Source of the DNA: Bradyrhizobium cenepequi
Lineage (GTDB): Bacteria > Pseudomonadota > Alphaproteobacteria > Rhizobiales > Xanthobacteraceae
Assembly: GCF_020329485.1 (NCBI RefSeq)
Contig: NZ_JAGKJI010000028.1
Span: 25,489 to 89,488 of the forward strand
Reading direction: 5' to 3'
Length of the DNA stretch: 64,000 bases
Part shown: positions 1-7,647 of the stretch, one piece after another
How positions within the stretch are numbered: the first letter of the stretch is position 1
Layout of the letters: every line of letters begins with the position of its first letter
The notes under the pieces: generated by a model
What the model saw: only the letters and a program-made list of their open reading frames with translations
The model's database searches: none
Told to the model about the DNA's origin: nothing
Program-made: the position numbers and the translations under genes

Positions 1-258
1 ATTGTTCTCACTTTGGCGTCAACATTCCACCAGGATCAAGCCGCGGCACATGTGCCGGTTTGCCGCTGTCCTGCGCGGGCGATGGCCGGCCGGACAGCGC
101 CCGGTTCGGGGTCACGAAGGCGCTATCTGCTCCCGGCCTGCGCACCACGCCGATGTGATCCGCGGGCACAGTATGTTGATTACCGGCGAAATCGGGAGCA
201 TTATCGCCTCGGAACCGTGACAAACATAGAAAATCATTCCTACGCGAGATACTGAACA
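1..258. other. Left edge, no supported gene
   Basis: Short open frames exist on both strands here, but none shows a recognisable domain, a convincing ribosome binding site or codon usage that stands out from random high-GC frames. The stretch may contain the end of a gene lying outside the window, and it must carry the promoter of the amidotransferase that starts at 259. I see no clear promoter elements. Confidence 0.4.
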
Positions 259-1032
259 ATGAGACGGCCCGTGGTCGGCGTGATCGGAAACGCCCATCGC
301 ATCGAAGATCGTTTCACGGTTCAGATGGTGGGGGAGCGCAACCTGCGCGCGATCACCGACGTCGCGGGCGCCGTTCCGCTGATGTTCGCAGGTTCGCCTG
401 AAATCACTGATGTCGGCGCTTTGCTCGACGTGGTCGACGGCGTGGTCCTGACCGGGGCACGTGCCAATGTCCACCCGACCCGGTTCAATTGCGAGCCGCA
501 TATCAGTCACGAGCCTTACGACATCCACCGTGACGAGGTCGCGTTGGCGCTCGCGGAGGCTTGTGTCGCGCGCGGCATCCCGCTGTTCGGCATCTGCCGT
601 GGACTGCAGGAGATGAACGTCGCTTTCGGCGGCTCGCTGCATCCCGAGATCCGTGAACTGCCCGGACGCATAAACCATCGCATGCCGCGGCTCGAGAACG
701 GCGAAATCCATCCGGACCCGCTGGTGGTGTTCGCCGACCGTCACGACGTCAAGCTCACGCCCGGCGGGGTGTTCGCAACGCTCCTGGGTTGCGAGATCAT
801 CCGCGTCAATTCGCTGCATGGGCAGGGCGTCCTGGAGCCCGGCGAACGCGTCATGATCGAAGGCCTCGCCGAGGACGGCACCATCGAGGCGATCCGCATC
901 GCCGACGCGCCGAGCTTTGCGCTCGGGGTGCAGTGGCACGCGGAGTATGACCCGCAACGCAACCCGATCAACAGGAAGCTGTTCGAAGCTTTCGGTGCCG
1001 CGCTGCGCGAGCGGCAGCGGGCGGCGGCGTAG
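259..1032 (+). CDS. Gamma-glutamyl-gamma-aminobutyrate hydrolase family (peptidase C26) protein
   Basis: A 257-residue cytoplasmic class I glutamine-amidotransferase-like hydrolase. The nucleophile motif GICRGLQE lies near residue 115, and the histidine of the triad is in LGVQWHAEYD near residue 225. The N-terminus RPVVGVIGN and the block DGVVLTGARANVHP are typical of peptidase C26. PuuD, the best known member, removes glutamate from gamma-glutamyl-GABA during putrescine breakdown. No other puu genes are visible here, so the substrate is inferred only at family level; related proteins act on other gamma-glutamyl amides. The ATG at 259 is preceded by a weak ribosome site. The gene stands alone, followed by repeat-rich non-coding DNA. 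Confidence 0.85.
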   Translation: MRRPVVGVIGNAHRIEDRFTVQMVGERNLRAITDVAGAVPLMFAGSPEITDVGALLDVVDGVVLTGARANVHPTRFNCEPHISHEPYDIHRDEVALALAEACVARGIPLFGICRGLQEMNVAFGGSLHPEIRELPGRINHRMPRLENGEIHPDPLVVFADRHDVKLTPGGVFATLLGCEIIRVNSLHGQGVLEPGERVMIEGLAEDGTIEAIRIADAPSFALGVQWHAEYDPQRNPINRKLFEAFGAALRERQRAAA

Positions 1033-1155
1033 TGGCGCCGGGATGAATCTGATTCAATTGTCAAACAGCTTCTCGGCTGTCATCGTCCGCAACCAGGTCG
1101 GCGCAACGCGGCGCCCGATGACAGGCTCCGGCGGACGATCCAGTACGCCGCCCCG

Positions 1156-1242
1156 GTAGGATGGGTAGAGCGAAGCGAAACCCATCGGCTTCGGAGCAAG
1201 CCGCGCGAATAATGGGTTTCGCTTCGCTCTACCCCATCCTAC
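1156..1242. repeat. Palindromic dispersed repeat, copy 1
   Basis: Two inverted arms beginning GTAGGATGGGTAGAGCGAAG and closing with its complement form a long hairpin of about 30 base pairs with a short variable centre. The right arm carries one extra C (ACCCCATCC instead of ACCCATCC). A second copy lies at 13822-13909 with nearly identical arms and a different centre, which shows that it is a family. Its position just after a gene fits a REP/BIME-like element that also acts as a transcription stop. The short frames crossing it are not genes. Confidence 0.85.
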
Positions 1243-1319
1243 GTTTGGTTCAAACAGCGTGTGGATGTGAGTCCGCATTCTCGCGGCGCGTTTCGCCCGA
1301 GCTTTGCGTCTCGTTCCGC

Positions 1320-1775
1320 CCTCTCATCGGATAGAGGGCGCAGGGAAAGCCGGGTGCCGGCTGCACCCGTGGGCCCCGTGCAACAAAAAGCACGGGGGTA
1401 GGACCACAGGTCAACCGGAGCAACACCGGCTTTCCCTGCGCAGTGGTTTACGGCTTACTTCGTGCTCTTCCCGGTGACCGGGCTTTCTTGCCACCGTCGC
1501 CTCTCGCGCGAATTTCTTCGCGCAAAAAACTTAGCGCCAGCGTCGGGGCGCCAGAACCACACGACTTCGCCGTCCACGGATAGTCACGCTCGTCAGTCGC
1601 AACACCCGCGTCCACCGCATCTCACCGCAACGTTCGTGACGATCGCGAGCCGCCCCTCATCCGCCGTGAGACGCGCGGAGTTAAATCACTGATTTGCCCG
1701 ACGACGGAAGTAGAATATTTTTCGCTGATAGTCTGGACAGACTTTTGGTGATTTGCCCGTCGGGTTGTTTTGTCG
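1320..1775. repeat. Probable long dispersed non-coding repeat with nested hairpins
   Basis: This is most of the gene-free stretch 1033-1871. A perfect 16-base inverted repeat (GCGCAGGGAAAGCCGG at 1338-1353, complement at 1426-1441) encloses a second perfect 8-base stem at 1374-1381 and 1390-1397 around an AACAAAAA loop. Further right, the 11-base word TGATTTGCCCG occurs directly repeated at 1690-1700 and 1749-1759. I recall similar segments scattered in Bradyrhizobium genomes and often annotated as spurious short proteins, including one matching the frame at 1462-1692. That recollection is the main basis for calling it dispersed. The rest of 1033-1871, apart from the palindrome at 1156-1242, holds nothing I recognise. 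Confidence 0.55.
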
Positions 1776-1871
1776 CACTCAAATCATCGCGATCAATGAA
1801 GGCGGCTTGCGATCGATCGCACCAGATTCGAGCAGTTCTGCAGCTAGCTGGCGCGATCGTTGACTGCCGCG

Positions 1872-3083
1872 CTACTTCTGCGCTGTCACCATCGGGCAAG
1901 CACTGCTCGATAGCGGCGGAAATGCGTCTTTGCCTTCGACGGTCGCGAGTATCCTGAAAACATCCGAAGGGTCGGACACCTCGCTCGGCTTCTTGACCTC
2001 GGCGAGATACATGTCATGCACCATCAGGTTGTCAGCGCGAAGCTTGCCGTTTCGTGCGAACGCATCATTGAAGGTGCGGCCCTGCAAATCCTTGACGACT
2101 GCGGCAGGATCCTTGGTGTTCGCGGCCTGAACCGATTTGATGTAGTTCAACGCGGACGAATACACGCCCGCCTGCATCATGCTCGGCGGTTTTCCCATCT
2201 TGGCGGCATAGCGCTTGGCAAATTCGCGCGTCCGGTCATCCATGTTCCAATAGAATCCGATTGTCGCGAGCAGGCCCTGCGCGCTCTTCAGACCAATGCT
2301 TTGGATGTCATTGACGTCAATCAAGAGAGCGATCATCTGTTGACCGCCGCCGGTGAGGGCAAATTCTTCGGCCTGTTTGATGCCGTTCTGAGTATCCGCG
2401 CCAGCGTTCGCCAGTGCGATGACTTTCGCGCCCGACGACTTGGCCGTCAAAAGAACCGAGCTGAAATCTGCTGTGTTGATTGGATGCGGCGCATGCCCCA
2501 GTGATTTCCCTCCGCCCCTGGTCACGACTTCCGTAACATCGCGTTCGAGCGCATGGCCGAACGCATAGTCGGCAACGACAAAGAACCACGTATCGCTGCC
2601 ACGTTTGAGCAACGCTTTGCCGGCCACGTTCGCGAGCGCGTAGGTTGTATAGGTCCATTGGATAAAGTTGGGAGAACATAGCTTTCCGCTCAGATCCGCC
2701 GACCCTCCGGCGGACGTGATGAACATCTTGTTTCGATCCCTGGCGAAGTTCTGGACCGCCATACATACGGACGACACCGGCACGTCGAGGATGACGTCGA
2801 CGCCATCCTGATCATACCAATGGCGCGCAATGTTGCCGCCGAGGTCGGGCTTGTTCTGGTGATCGGCTGAAATCAGTTCGATGGGTTTGCCCAGGGCGCT
2901 GCCGCCACACTCCTCGATCGCCAATTGCGCGGCCGCCACCGATCCCTTGCCGCTATTGTCCGCGAACAGGCCATTCATGTCGGTCAGGACACCGAATTTT
3001 AACGCCGTGTCCCCGGCGGCGCGGACAATCGCCGGCGAGAAGACTGTGGCACCAAGCCCACCAAGAAATGTGCGCCGTTTCAT
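1872..3083 (-). CDS. ABC transporter substrate-binding protein, branched-chain amino acid type (Peripla_BP_6)
   Basis: A 403-residue periplasmic binding protein. The N-terminus KRRTFLGGLGA is followed by an alanine-rich segment, which suggests Tat export and cleavage near VRAAG. The mature protein opens with LKFGVLTDMNG and continues with a two-lobe type I fold as in the LivJ/urea-binding family. A purine-rich ribosome site (AGGGAG) lies about eight bases before the ATG at 3083. No permease or ATPase genes are next to it, so it is an orphan component whose transporter must be elsewhere. The ligand cannot be read from the sequence. The MarR gene upstream on the same strand is 207 bases away and probably separately transcribed. 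Confidence 0.85.
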   Translation of the reverse strand: MKRRTFLGGLGATVFSPAIVRAAGDTALKFGVLTDMNGLFADNSGKGSVAAAQLAIEECGGSALGKPIELISADHQNKPDLGGNIARHWYDQDGVDVILDVPVSSVCMAVQNFARDRNKMFITSAGGSADLSGKLCSPNFIQWTYTTYALANVAGKALLKRGSDTWFFVVADYAFGHALERDVTEVVTRGGGKSLGHAPHPINTADFSSVLLTAKSSGAKVIALANAGADTQNGIKQAEEFALTGGGQQMIALLIDVNDIQSIGLKSAQGLLATIGFYWNMDDRTREFAKRYAAKMGKPPSMMQAGVYSSALNYIKSVQAANTKDPAAVVKDLQGRTFNDAFARNGKLRADNLMVHDMYLAEVKKPSEVSDPSDVFRILATVEGKDAFPPLSSSACPMVTAQK

Positions 3084-3290
3084 CTTTTCACTCCCTTTTT
3101 TGTTTTGTTGCAGTTTGCGTTGTCACCGACGGTTCTGCAAGTCATCCGTCAGAGGGCAGTGGAAACAATCCACATAGGCGCTATGAGCCCTGCTGCTTCA
3201 GTGCGCGCGATGGAGCTGAGAACGAGACATGGCAATATCAAGTTCAGTGAGACACCGGAGACAGCGTCACCAAGTCAGCGGCTCAAGAGG

Positions 3291-3800
3291 TTAGTCCGAT
3301 CCTGTCTTGATCGTCGAAAGCCGTAGCTCAACCGTCCGCAGCAAATCCAGCAACTGCTCCACCGTGTCTTGCCCGATCACCTGCTTCAGAATGATGCTCT
3401 TCTGTGCGAGCGCGGCGGTGACGACCGCGACGTAGGCGGCGCCGCGCGGCGTCAGGATCACGCCCGTCAATCGCCGATTGGTCTGAGAACGAACCAGCCG
3501 GATCAGTCCCGCTTGCTTGAGGTCCTTCAGAATGCGCAGCAGGCTCGGCATCAGCAAGGCGGCGTGATTTGTCAGCGTCGTCTTGTCCATCGGTTGCACA
3601 TCGTTGAGCGCGCGCAGCACACGCCATTGCTGTTCCGTGGTGCCGTGCGCCCGCAGGATTGGGCGCATATGAACCATCACCGCCTCCCGGGCGCGCAGCA
3701 GTCCGACGGGCAGGGCGCGTTCGAACGGGATCGTTGTGGCTTCGGCCACCCCGGCGAGCTCGTCCTCGTGTTTTCGCGTGGTTCGTGTGCGGAGGGGCAC
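3291..3800 (-). CDS. MarR-family transcriptional regulator, HpaR-like
   Basis: A winged-helix regulator of about 169 residues. The block LPVGLLRAREAVMVHMRPILRAHGTTEQQWRVLRAL is the N-terminal helix and first DNA-binding segment typical of HpaR-type MarR proteins, followed by LLMPSLLRILKDLKQAGLI and RRLTGVILTPRGAAY as recognition helix and wing. The frame is open back to a TTG at 3857, but that codon sits inside the palindrome at 3852-3877. I prefer the GTG at 3800, which has AAAGGA six bases upstream. It is divergent from the ABC operon starting at 3929 and probably represses it, and itself, through the palindrome. HpaR-type members usually respond to small aromatic acids, so an aromatic effector is a reasonable guess only. 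Confidence 0.85.
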   Translation of the reverse strand: MPLRTRTTRKHEDELAGVAEATTIPFERALPVGLLRAREAVMVHMRPILRAHGTTEQQWRVLRALNDVQPMDKTTLTNHAALLMPSLLRILKDLKQAGLIRLVRSQTNRRLTGVILTPRGAAYVAVVTAALAQKSIILKQVIGQDTVEQLLDLLRTVELRLSTIKTGSD

Positions 3801-3851
3801 TCGGGGTCCTTTGCCTTTGGAGAATCGAATTATGCCAAGCTCGCCTTGACG

Positions 3852-3877
3852 CCTCAAGTTAACATATTAAGTTGAGG
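3852..3877. promoter_or_regulatory. Candidate MarR operator
   Basis: A 26-base imperfect palindrome, CCTCAA at the left and TTGAGG at the right around an AT-rich TTAA/TTAA core, with 11 of 13 base pairs matching. It lies between the divergent MarR gene and the ABC operon, in DNA otherwise rich in GC. Size, symmetry and position fit a MarR dimer site. It also helps decide the starts of both genes, because the most distal TTG codons of both frames fall inside it. Confidence 0.55.
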
Positions 3878-3928
3878 AAAATTGCGGATCGGGCCGCCAG
3901 GTACCGACACCGGGGAGGAGAGCACGAG

Positions 3929-4777
3929 TTGCAAGGGTTCAACGATCAGGTGATCGAGGCCGCGCATCGGCGCACCGTACCGGGTAGCCGGTTTGCTGCG
4001 CGCGCCGCGAATCTGCTGGCACGATCGACCGTACGCGAGACTGCGGCGACAACTATCGTGGTGCTGCTGCTGATCGCGGCGATGGAGGTCGCGAGCTGGT
4101 ACGTCCCCGACTACATCATGCCGTCGCCTGAAGCCGTATCTGCGGCGATCTGGCGGCTAGCCAATACGGACTACATCCACGTGTTCGCAACGCTCGGCCG
4201 GCTCGCGGCGGCGCTGTCGTTCTCGCTGGTGGCCGGTGTGCTGCTCGGCCTGCTGATGGCGTTGTCGCCGCTGCTGCGGCCGTTCATCCGCTCGCTTGTG
4301 GTGATCGACACCGGAATCCCGGCATTATCCTGGATCCTGCTCGCGGTGTTCTGGTTCAAGAATCCGGAGACGCGAATCTTTTTCATCCTGATTATGATCC
4401 TGATGCCGTTTTATGCGCTCAGCATCTATGACGGCTTCCGCGCGCTGCCGAAGGATCTCGTCGATATGATCGAGAGCTTTCGCCCCTCGCAACTGCAGAC
4501 GTTGCGCTATTTGATCGTGCCGCACCTCGTGCCCTACGTGATCCTGACCACCAAATCGGTGATCGGCTATGCCACCCGCATGGTGATCTTCGCGGAGCTG
4601 GTGGCGTCCGCGCTCGGCGTCGGCTCGCGCATGGGGCTCGCACAATCGACGTTCCACATCGACGAAGTGCTGGCCTGGACGTTCTTCCTGGTCGTCCTGA
4701 ACATTGTGCTGCAGCTCTTGGTGACCGCGATCGAGAAGGCGGTGCTCGGCTGGCGCCAGGAGACGGCGGTCCGATGA
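3929..4777 (+). CDS. ABC transporter permease, SsuC/TauC type
   Basis: An inner-membrane permease of about 282 residues with six or so hydrophobic segments and a BPD_transp_1 core. The EAA-like loop that contacts the ATPase is visible as DGFRALPKDLVDMIESF. The frame is open from a TTG at 3872, but a TTG at 3929 has a strong GGGGAGGAG eight bases upstream, and I chose that. The stop overlaps the start of the ATPase gene by four bases, so the two are translationally coupled. The family transports sulfonates, taurine, pyrimidine precursors and other small organic anions; substrate unassigned. Confidence 0.85.
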   Translation: MQGFNDQVIEAAHRRTVPGSRFAARAANLLARSTVRETAATTIVVLLLIAAMEVASWYVPDYIMPSPEAVSAAIWRLANTDYIHVFATLGRLAAALSFSLVAGVLLGLLMALSPLLRPFIRSLVVIDTGIPALSWILLAVFWFKNPETRIFFILIMILMPFYALSIYDGFRALPKDLVDMIESFRPSQLQTLRYLIVPHLVPYVILTTKSVIGYATRMVIFAELVASALGVGSRMGLAQSTFHIDEVLAWTFFLVVLNIVLQLLVTAIEKAVLGWRQETAVR

Positions 4778-5565
4778 ACATGCGTCCGACAGACCTGGGC
4801 TCCGTAGTCGGAGCCCCCGTGATCTCGCTGCGCGGAGTGCGCAAGGACTTCAGCGGCCATCGGGTCGTCGACGATCTGAGCTTCGATGTCGCTCGCGGCG
4901 AGATCGTCACTTTGCTTGGGCGCACCGGAGCCGGCAAAACGACTGTGCTCAACATCATCATGGGTACGACCGGCATCGACGCCGGTGCGGTCAGAGTCGC
5001 GGGCGCCGATCCGTTCAAGGAATTCAAATCGCTGAAGGGTAGACTGTCGGTCGCGTTTCAGAATGATCGGCTGCTGCCGTGGCGGACCACGGTGGAGAAT
5101 GCCGAACTCGGCCTGTTGATTCTCGGCGAGGACCGTAAGCGCGCACGCGCGAAAGCGATCGAATGGCTCGCCAACGTCAATCTTGCCGGGGCGGAGGACA
5201 AGTATCCACACCAATTGTCCGGCGGCATGCGCCAGCGCGTCTCGCTGGCGCGGGCGCTGGCGGTCGACCCCGAACTGATCCTGCTCGACGAGTCGTTCAG
5301 CCAGCTCGACCACGTCACCTCGAGGACGCTGCGCCGGGACTTCTGCAAGGTCGCGCGCGAGTTCGGCAAGACCTGTCTGATCGTCACGCATCGGATCGAT
5401 GACGCGCTCGAAATGGCCGATCGTGTCATCGTGCTCGGCCCTGGCGCACGCATCATGCTGGAAATGCCGCTCGCGGAGGCGCGCATCGACCAACAGACCC
5501 GCGATCAATGTCGGGCGCAGATTGAAACAGCGTTAGGAGGAAAAGATGAAGCCGACGAGAGCTGA
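4774..5565 (+). CDS. ABC transporter ATP-binding protein, SsuB/TauB type
   Basis: A 263-residue cytoplasmic ATPase that powers the permease encoded just upstream. All motifs are present: Walker A GRTGAGKT near residue 51, Q-loop AFQNDRLLPW, signature LSGGMRQRVSLARAL, Walker B ELILLDES with the D-loop SFSQLD, and the H-loop in IVTHRIDDA. FQNDRLLPW is characteristic of the nitrate/sulfonate/taurine group. The first binding-protein gene starts inside its 3' end. Confidence 0.9.
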   Translation: MNMRPTDLGSVVGAPVISLRGVRKDFSGHRVVDDLSFDVARGEIVTLLGRTGAGKTTVLNIIMGTTGIDAGAVRVAGADPFKEFKSLKGRLSVAFQNDRLLPWRTTVENAELGLLILGEDRKRARAKAIEWLANVNLAGAEDKYPHQLSGGMRQRVSLARALAVDPELILLDESFSQLDHVTSRTLRRDFCKVAREFGKTCLIVTHRIDDALEMADRVIVLGPGARIMLEMPLAEARIDQQTRDQCRAQIETALGGKDEADES

Positions 5566-6556
5566 CGGATACGTGCGACCGTCCCGGCGCGTCGTGCTCA
5601 GCGGAATCGCTGCCGGCGCCGGCCTTCTGGCCGCCGCGCCCACGCTGTTGCGAGCGCGAGGCCCGATGGAAATCCGTTGTGGCACCGCGACGCCCGGATT
5701 TACCACTGTGTTCTACGACGTGATCCGCGAACGCAAGCTCGACGAGAAGCACGGATTCCGTCTTGGCGAGCCAGTGTTGAATGCGTCGATTGGCACGCTT
5801 TTCAACGATTTCGTCGCCAACAGTTCCGATCTGATCATCGCGAGCTGGGATCCGATCCTGACGCGCTATCACGGCGGTGTACCGTGCCGGCTGCTGTGCA
5901 CGCTGATGACCGCAGATATGATCGGCATCGTCGCCGCCAAAGGCGGTCCGAAGTCGATCGCGGAATTGAAAGGCAAGACTATCGCGGCGCCGCAGCAGTC
6001 AGGCGTGTACCGGATGACACGCGCGATGATCAAGGAGACTGCCGGGGCGGACATCGAAGAGATCGCGCAGGTGCAGAACGCCGACAATCCGGCGCAGGGC
6101 GTCACTTTGGTGATTGCCGAGCGGGCCGACGCCGCGGTCGCCTGGGAACCGATGATCAGCAACGGCATGCAGAAGCGTCCTGATCTCGGCGTGATCTTCA
6201 GCGCCGGCAAGGCCTTTCATGACAAGACGGGTTCGGATCTGCCGTATTTCTGCGTCAACGTCCGACAGGAAATCCTCGACACGAATCCGGGCCTCGGCGT
6301 CAAGCTTAATGCGGCGTTCGGCGAATGCGCGGGGCTGATCGAATCTGAATTCGATGCGATCGCTGCCAAATACGCGCCGCGGACCAAGATCGATGTCGAG
6401 ACGCTGAAGATCGCCCGCGCATCTGGCCGGTTCAAGCTTGCCTACGGCGCTGCGAGCGATCCGAAGGTGCAGGCCACCATCATTACGGCTTCCGAAATCC
6501 TGACCCGGCAGAGCGTGCTGTCGCGTAAGGCCGAGCCGGGTTTCTTCGCCGCCTGA
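5546..6556 (+). CDS. ABC transporter substrate-binding protein, NMT1/SsuA-like (first of two)
   Basis: A 336-residue exported binding protein. The N-terminus carries PSRRVVLSGIAAGAGLLAAAP, a Tat-type signal. The mature part has the NMT1-like fold seen in SsuA and thiamine-precursor binding proteins: IRCGTATPGFTTVFYDVIRE, then SIAELKGKTIAAPQQSGVYRMTRAMIKE and the conserved GVTLVIAERADAAVAWEP. A strong AGGAGG precedes the ATG, which lies within the end of the ATPase gene. A second protein of the same kind follows 40 bases later; the shared phrases show the two are paralogues. Confidence 0.85.
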   Translation: MKPTRADGYVRPSRRVVLSGIAAGAGLLAAAPTLLRARGPMEIRCGTATPGFTTVFYDVIRERKLDEKHGFRLGEPVLNASIGTLFNDFVANSSDLIIASWDPILTRYHGGVPCRLLCTLMTADMIGIVAAKGGPKSIAELKGKTIAAPQQSGVYRMTRAMIKETAGADIEEIAQVQNADNPAQGVTLVIAERADAAVAWEPMISNGMQKRPDLGVIFSAGKAFHDKTGSDLPYFCVNVRQEILDTNPGLGVKLNAAFGECAGLIESEFDAIAAKYAPRTKIDVETLKIARASGRFKLAYGAASDPKVQATIITASEILTRQSVLSRKAEPGFFAA

Positions 6557-6595
6557 CAACAGCCGAAACCATCCACCGCAGAAGAAGAGATTCAG

Positions 6596-7594
6596 ATGGC
6601 TGTCTCGAGACGGCATTTCATGCAAACGCTGGCGGGGACCGCTGCGACCTCCGTGCTGCCGGGCGCCGCGCGCTCGGACGATCTGCCGAAGTTGACTGAT
6701 GTGCCGAAGTTGACTTGGGCGACGTTCACCCCGGGCTTTGTGCCGGCGTTCATGGAGTGCACGCTGGCCAAGGGCTTCGACCGCAAGAACGGTGTGGCGC
6801 TGGCACCGCCAATTCCGTATTCGTCGCTGACGACCTATTACGGCGACTTCGTCGCCGGCGGGTTCGATATGTGCTTCGGAAGCTGGGACACCTTTGCCGT
6901 GCGTGCCTTCGCCGGTGTGCCCGTAAAGTACCTGTGCGGCATCAATCCCGGCAATCTGCTCAACATCGTCACCACCTCGGACAGCATCCGTTCGGTCGAG
7001 GATCTGCGCGGCAAGACCCTGGCCGCGCCGACCTCGTCGGGCACCTTCCGCCTCATGAAGTCGCTGGTGCGCAGTTTCTACGGCATCGATCTCGAAAAGG
7101 AGACCTCGATCCAGACCGTCGACCATCCGCTCGGCGGCGTCACTCTGGTACTGGCCGACCGTGCCGACGCGGCGATGACCTGGGAGCCGAGCGTCGCTAT
7201 CGGCATGAGCAAGAACCCGAAGCTGCGCGTCCTGCTCAACATGGGCGAGGCGTATGAAAAGCACGAAGGCACGGTGATGCCATTCCTCGGCCTCGCGATC
7301 CGTCAGGACGCGCTCGACAAGCATCCCGGCATCGCAGAGCGGCTGTACAGAACCTTCGCCGATGCTGCTGCCGCAATGGAAGCCGACCCGCAGGGCGCCT
7401 ATGCGGCCGCCGAGAAGGAGACGCGGCTGCCAGCGAGCACGCTGGTCAAGGCGACGCAATCGGGACGGCTGAGATATCGCTTCGAGTCGATGGCCGATCC
7501 GAAGTCGCGCCAAGCGATCATCCGCAGCAGCGAAATCCTGGTGGCGGAGAAGGATCTGCCGAAGCCCGTGGATGCGAGCTTCTTCGTCGGCTGA
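6596..7594 (+). CDS. ABC transporter substrate-binding protein, NMT1/SsuA-like (second of two)
   Basis: A 332-residue exported binding protein, paralogous to its upstream neighbour: the blocks SVEDLRGKTLAAPTSSGTFRLM and GGVTLVLADRADAAMTWEP match the equivalent blocks there. The signal begins SRRHFMQTLAGTAATSVLPG and looks Tat-dependent. Just after it a 14-base word (TGCCGAAGTTGACT) is repeated 18 bases apart at 6684 and 6702, giving the in-frame duplication LPKLTD/VPKLTW. Two binding proteins behind one permease/ATPase pair would let one transporter accept two related ligands, or one may serve as a sensor; this is inference. Confidence 0.85.
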   Translation: MAVSRRHFMQTLAGTAATSVLPGAARSDDLPKLTDVPKLTWATFTPGFVPAFMECTLAKGFDRKNGVALAPPIPYSSLTTYYGDFVAGGFDMCFGSWDTFAVRAFAGVPVKYLCGINPGNLLNIVTTSDSIRSVEDLRGKTLAAPTSSGTFRLMKSLVRSFYGIDLEKETSIQTVDHPLGGVTLVLADRADAAMTWEPSVAIGMSKNPKLRVLLNMGEAYEKHEGTVMPFLGLAIRQDALDKHPGIAERLYRTFADAAAAMEADPQGAYAAAEKETRLPASTLVKATQSGRLRYRFESMADPKSRQAIIRSSEILVAEKDLPKPVDASFFVG

Positions 7595-7647
7595 GTTAAT
7601 CGCCGCCTCCTCGCGTCGCGCCGCGGCGCCGCAACAAAAGTACCTAC

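Noticed and set aside
1462..1692. A 76-residue frame in the repeat-rich region
   Set aside because: It lies inside the presumed dispersed repeat and ends without a domain; such frames are common over-annotations.
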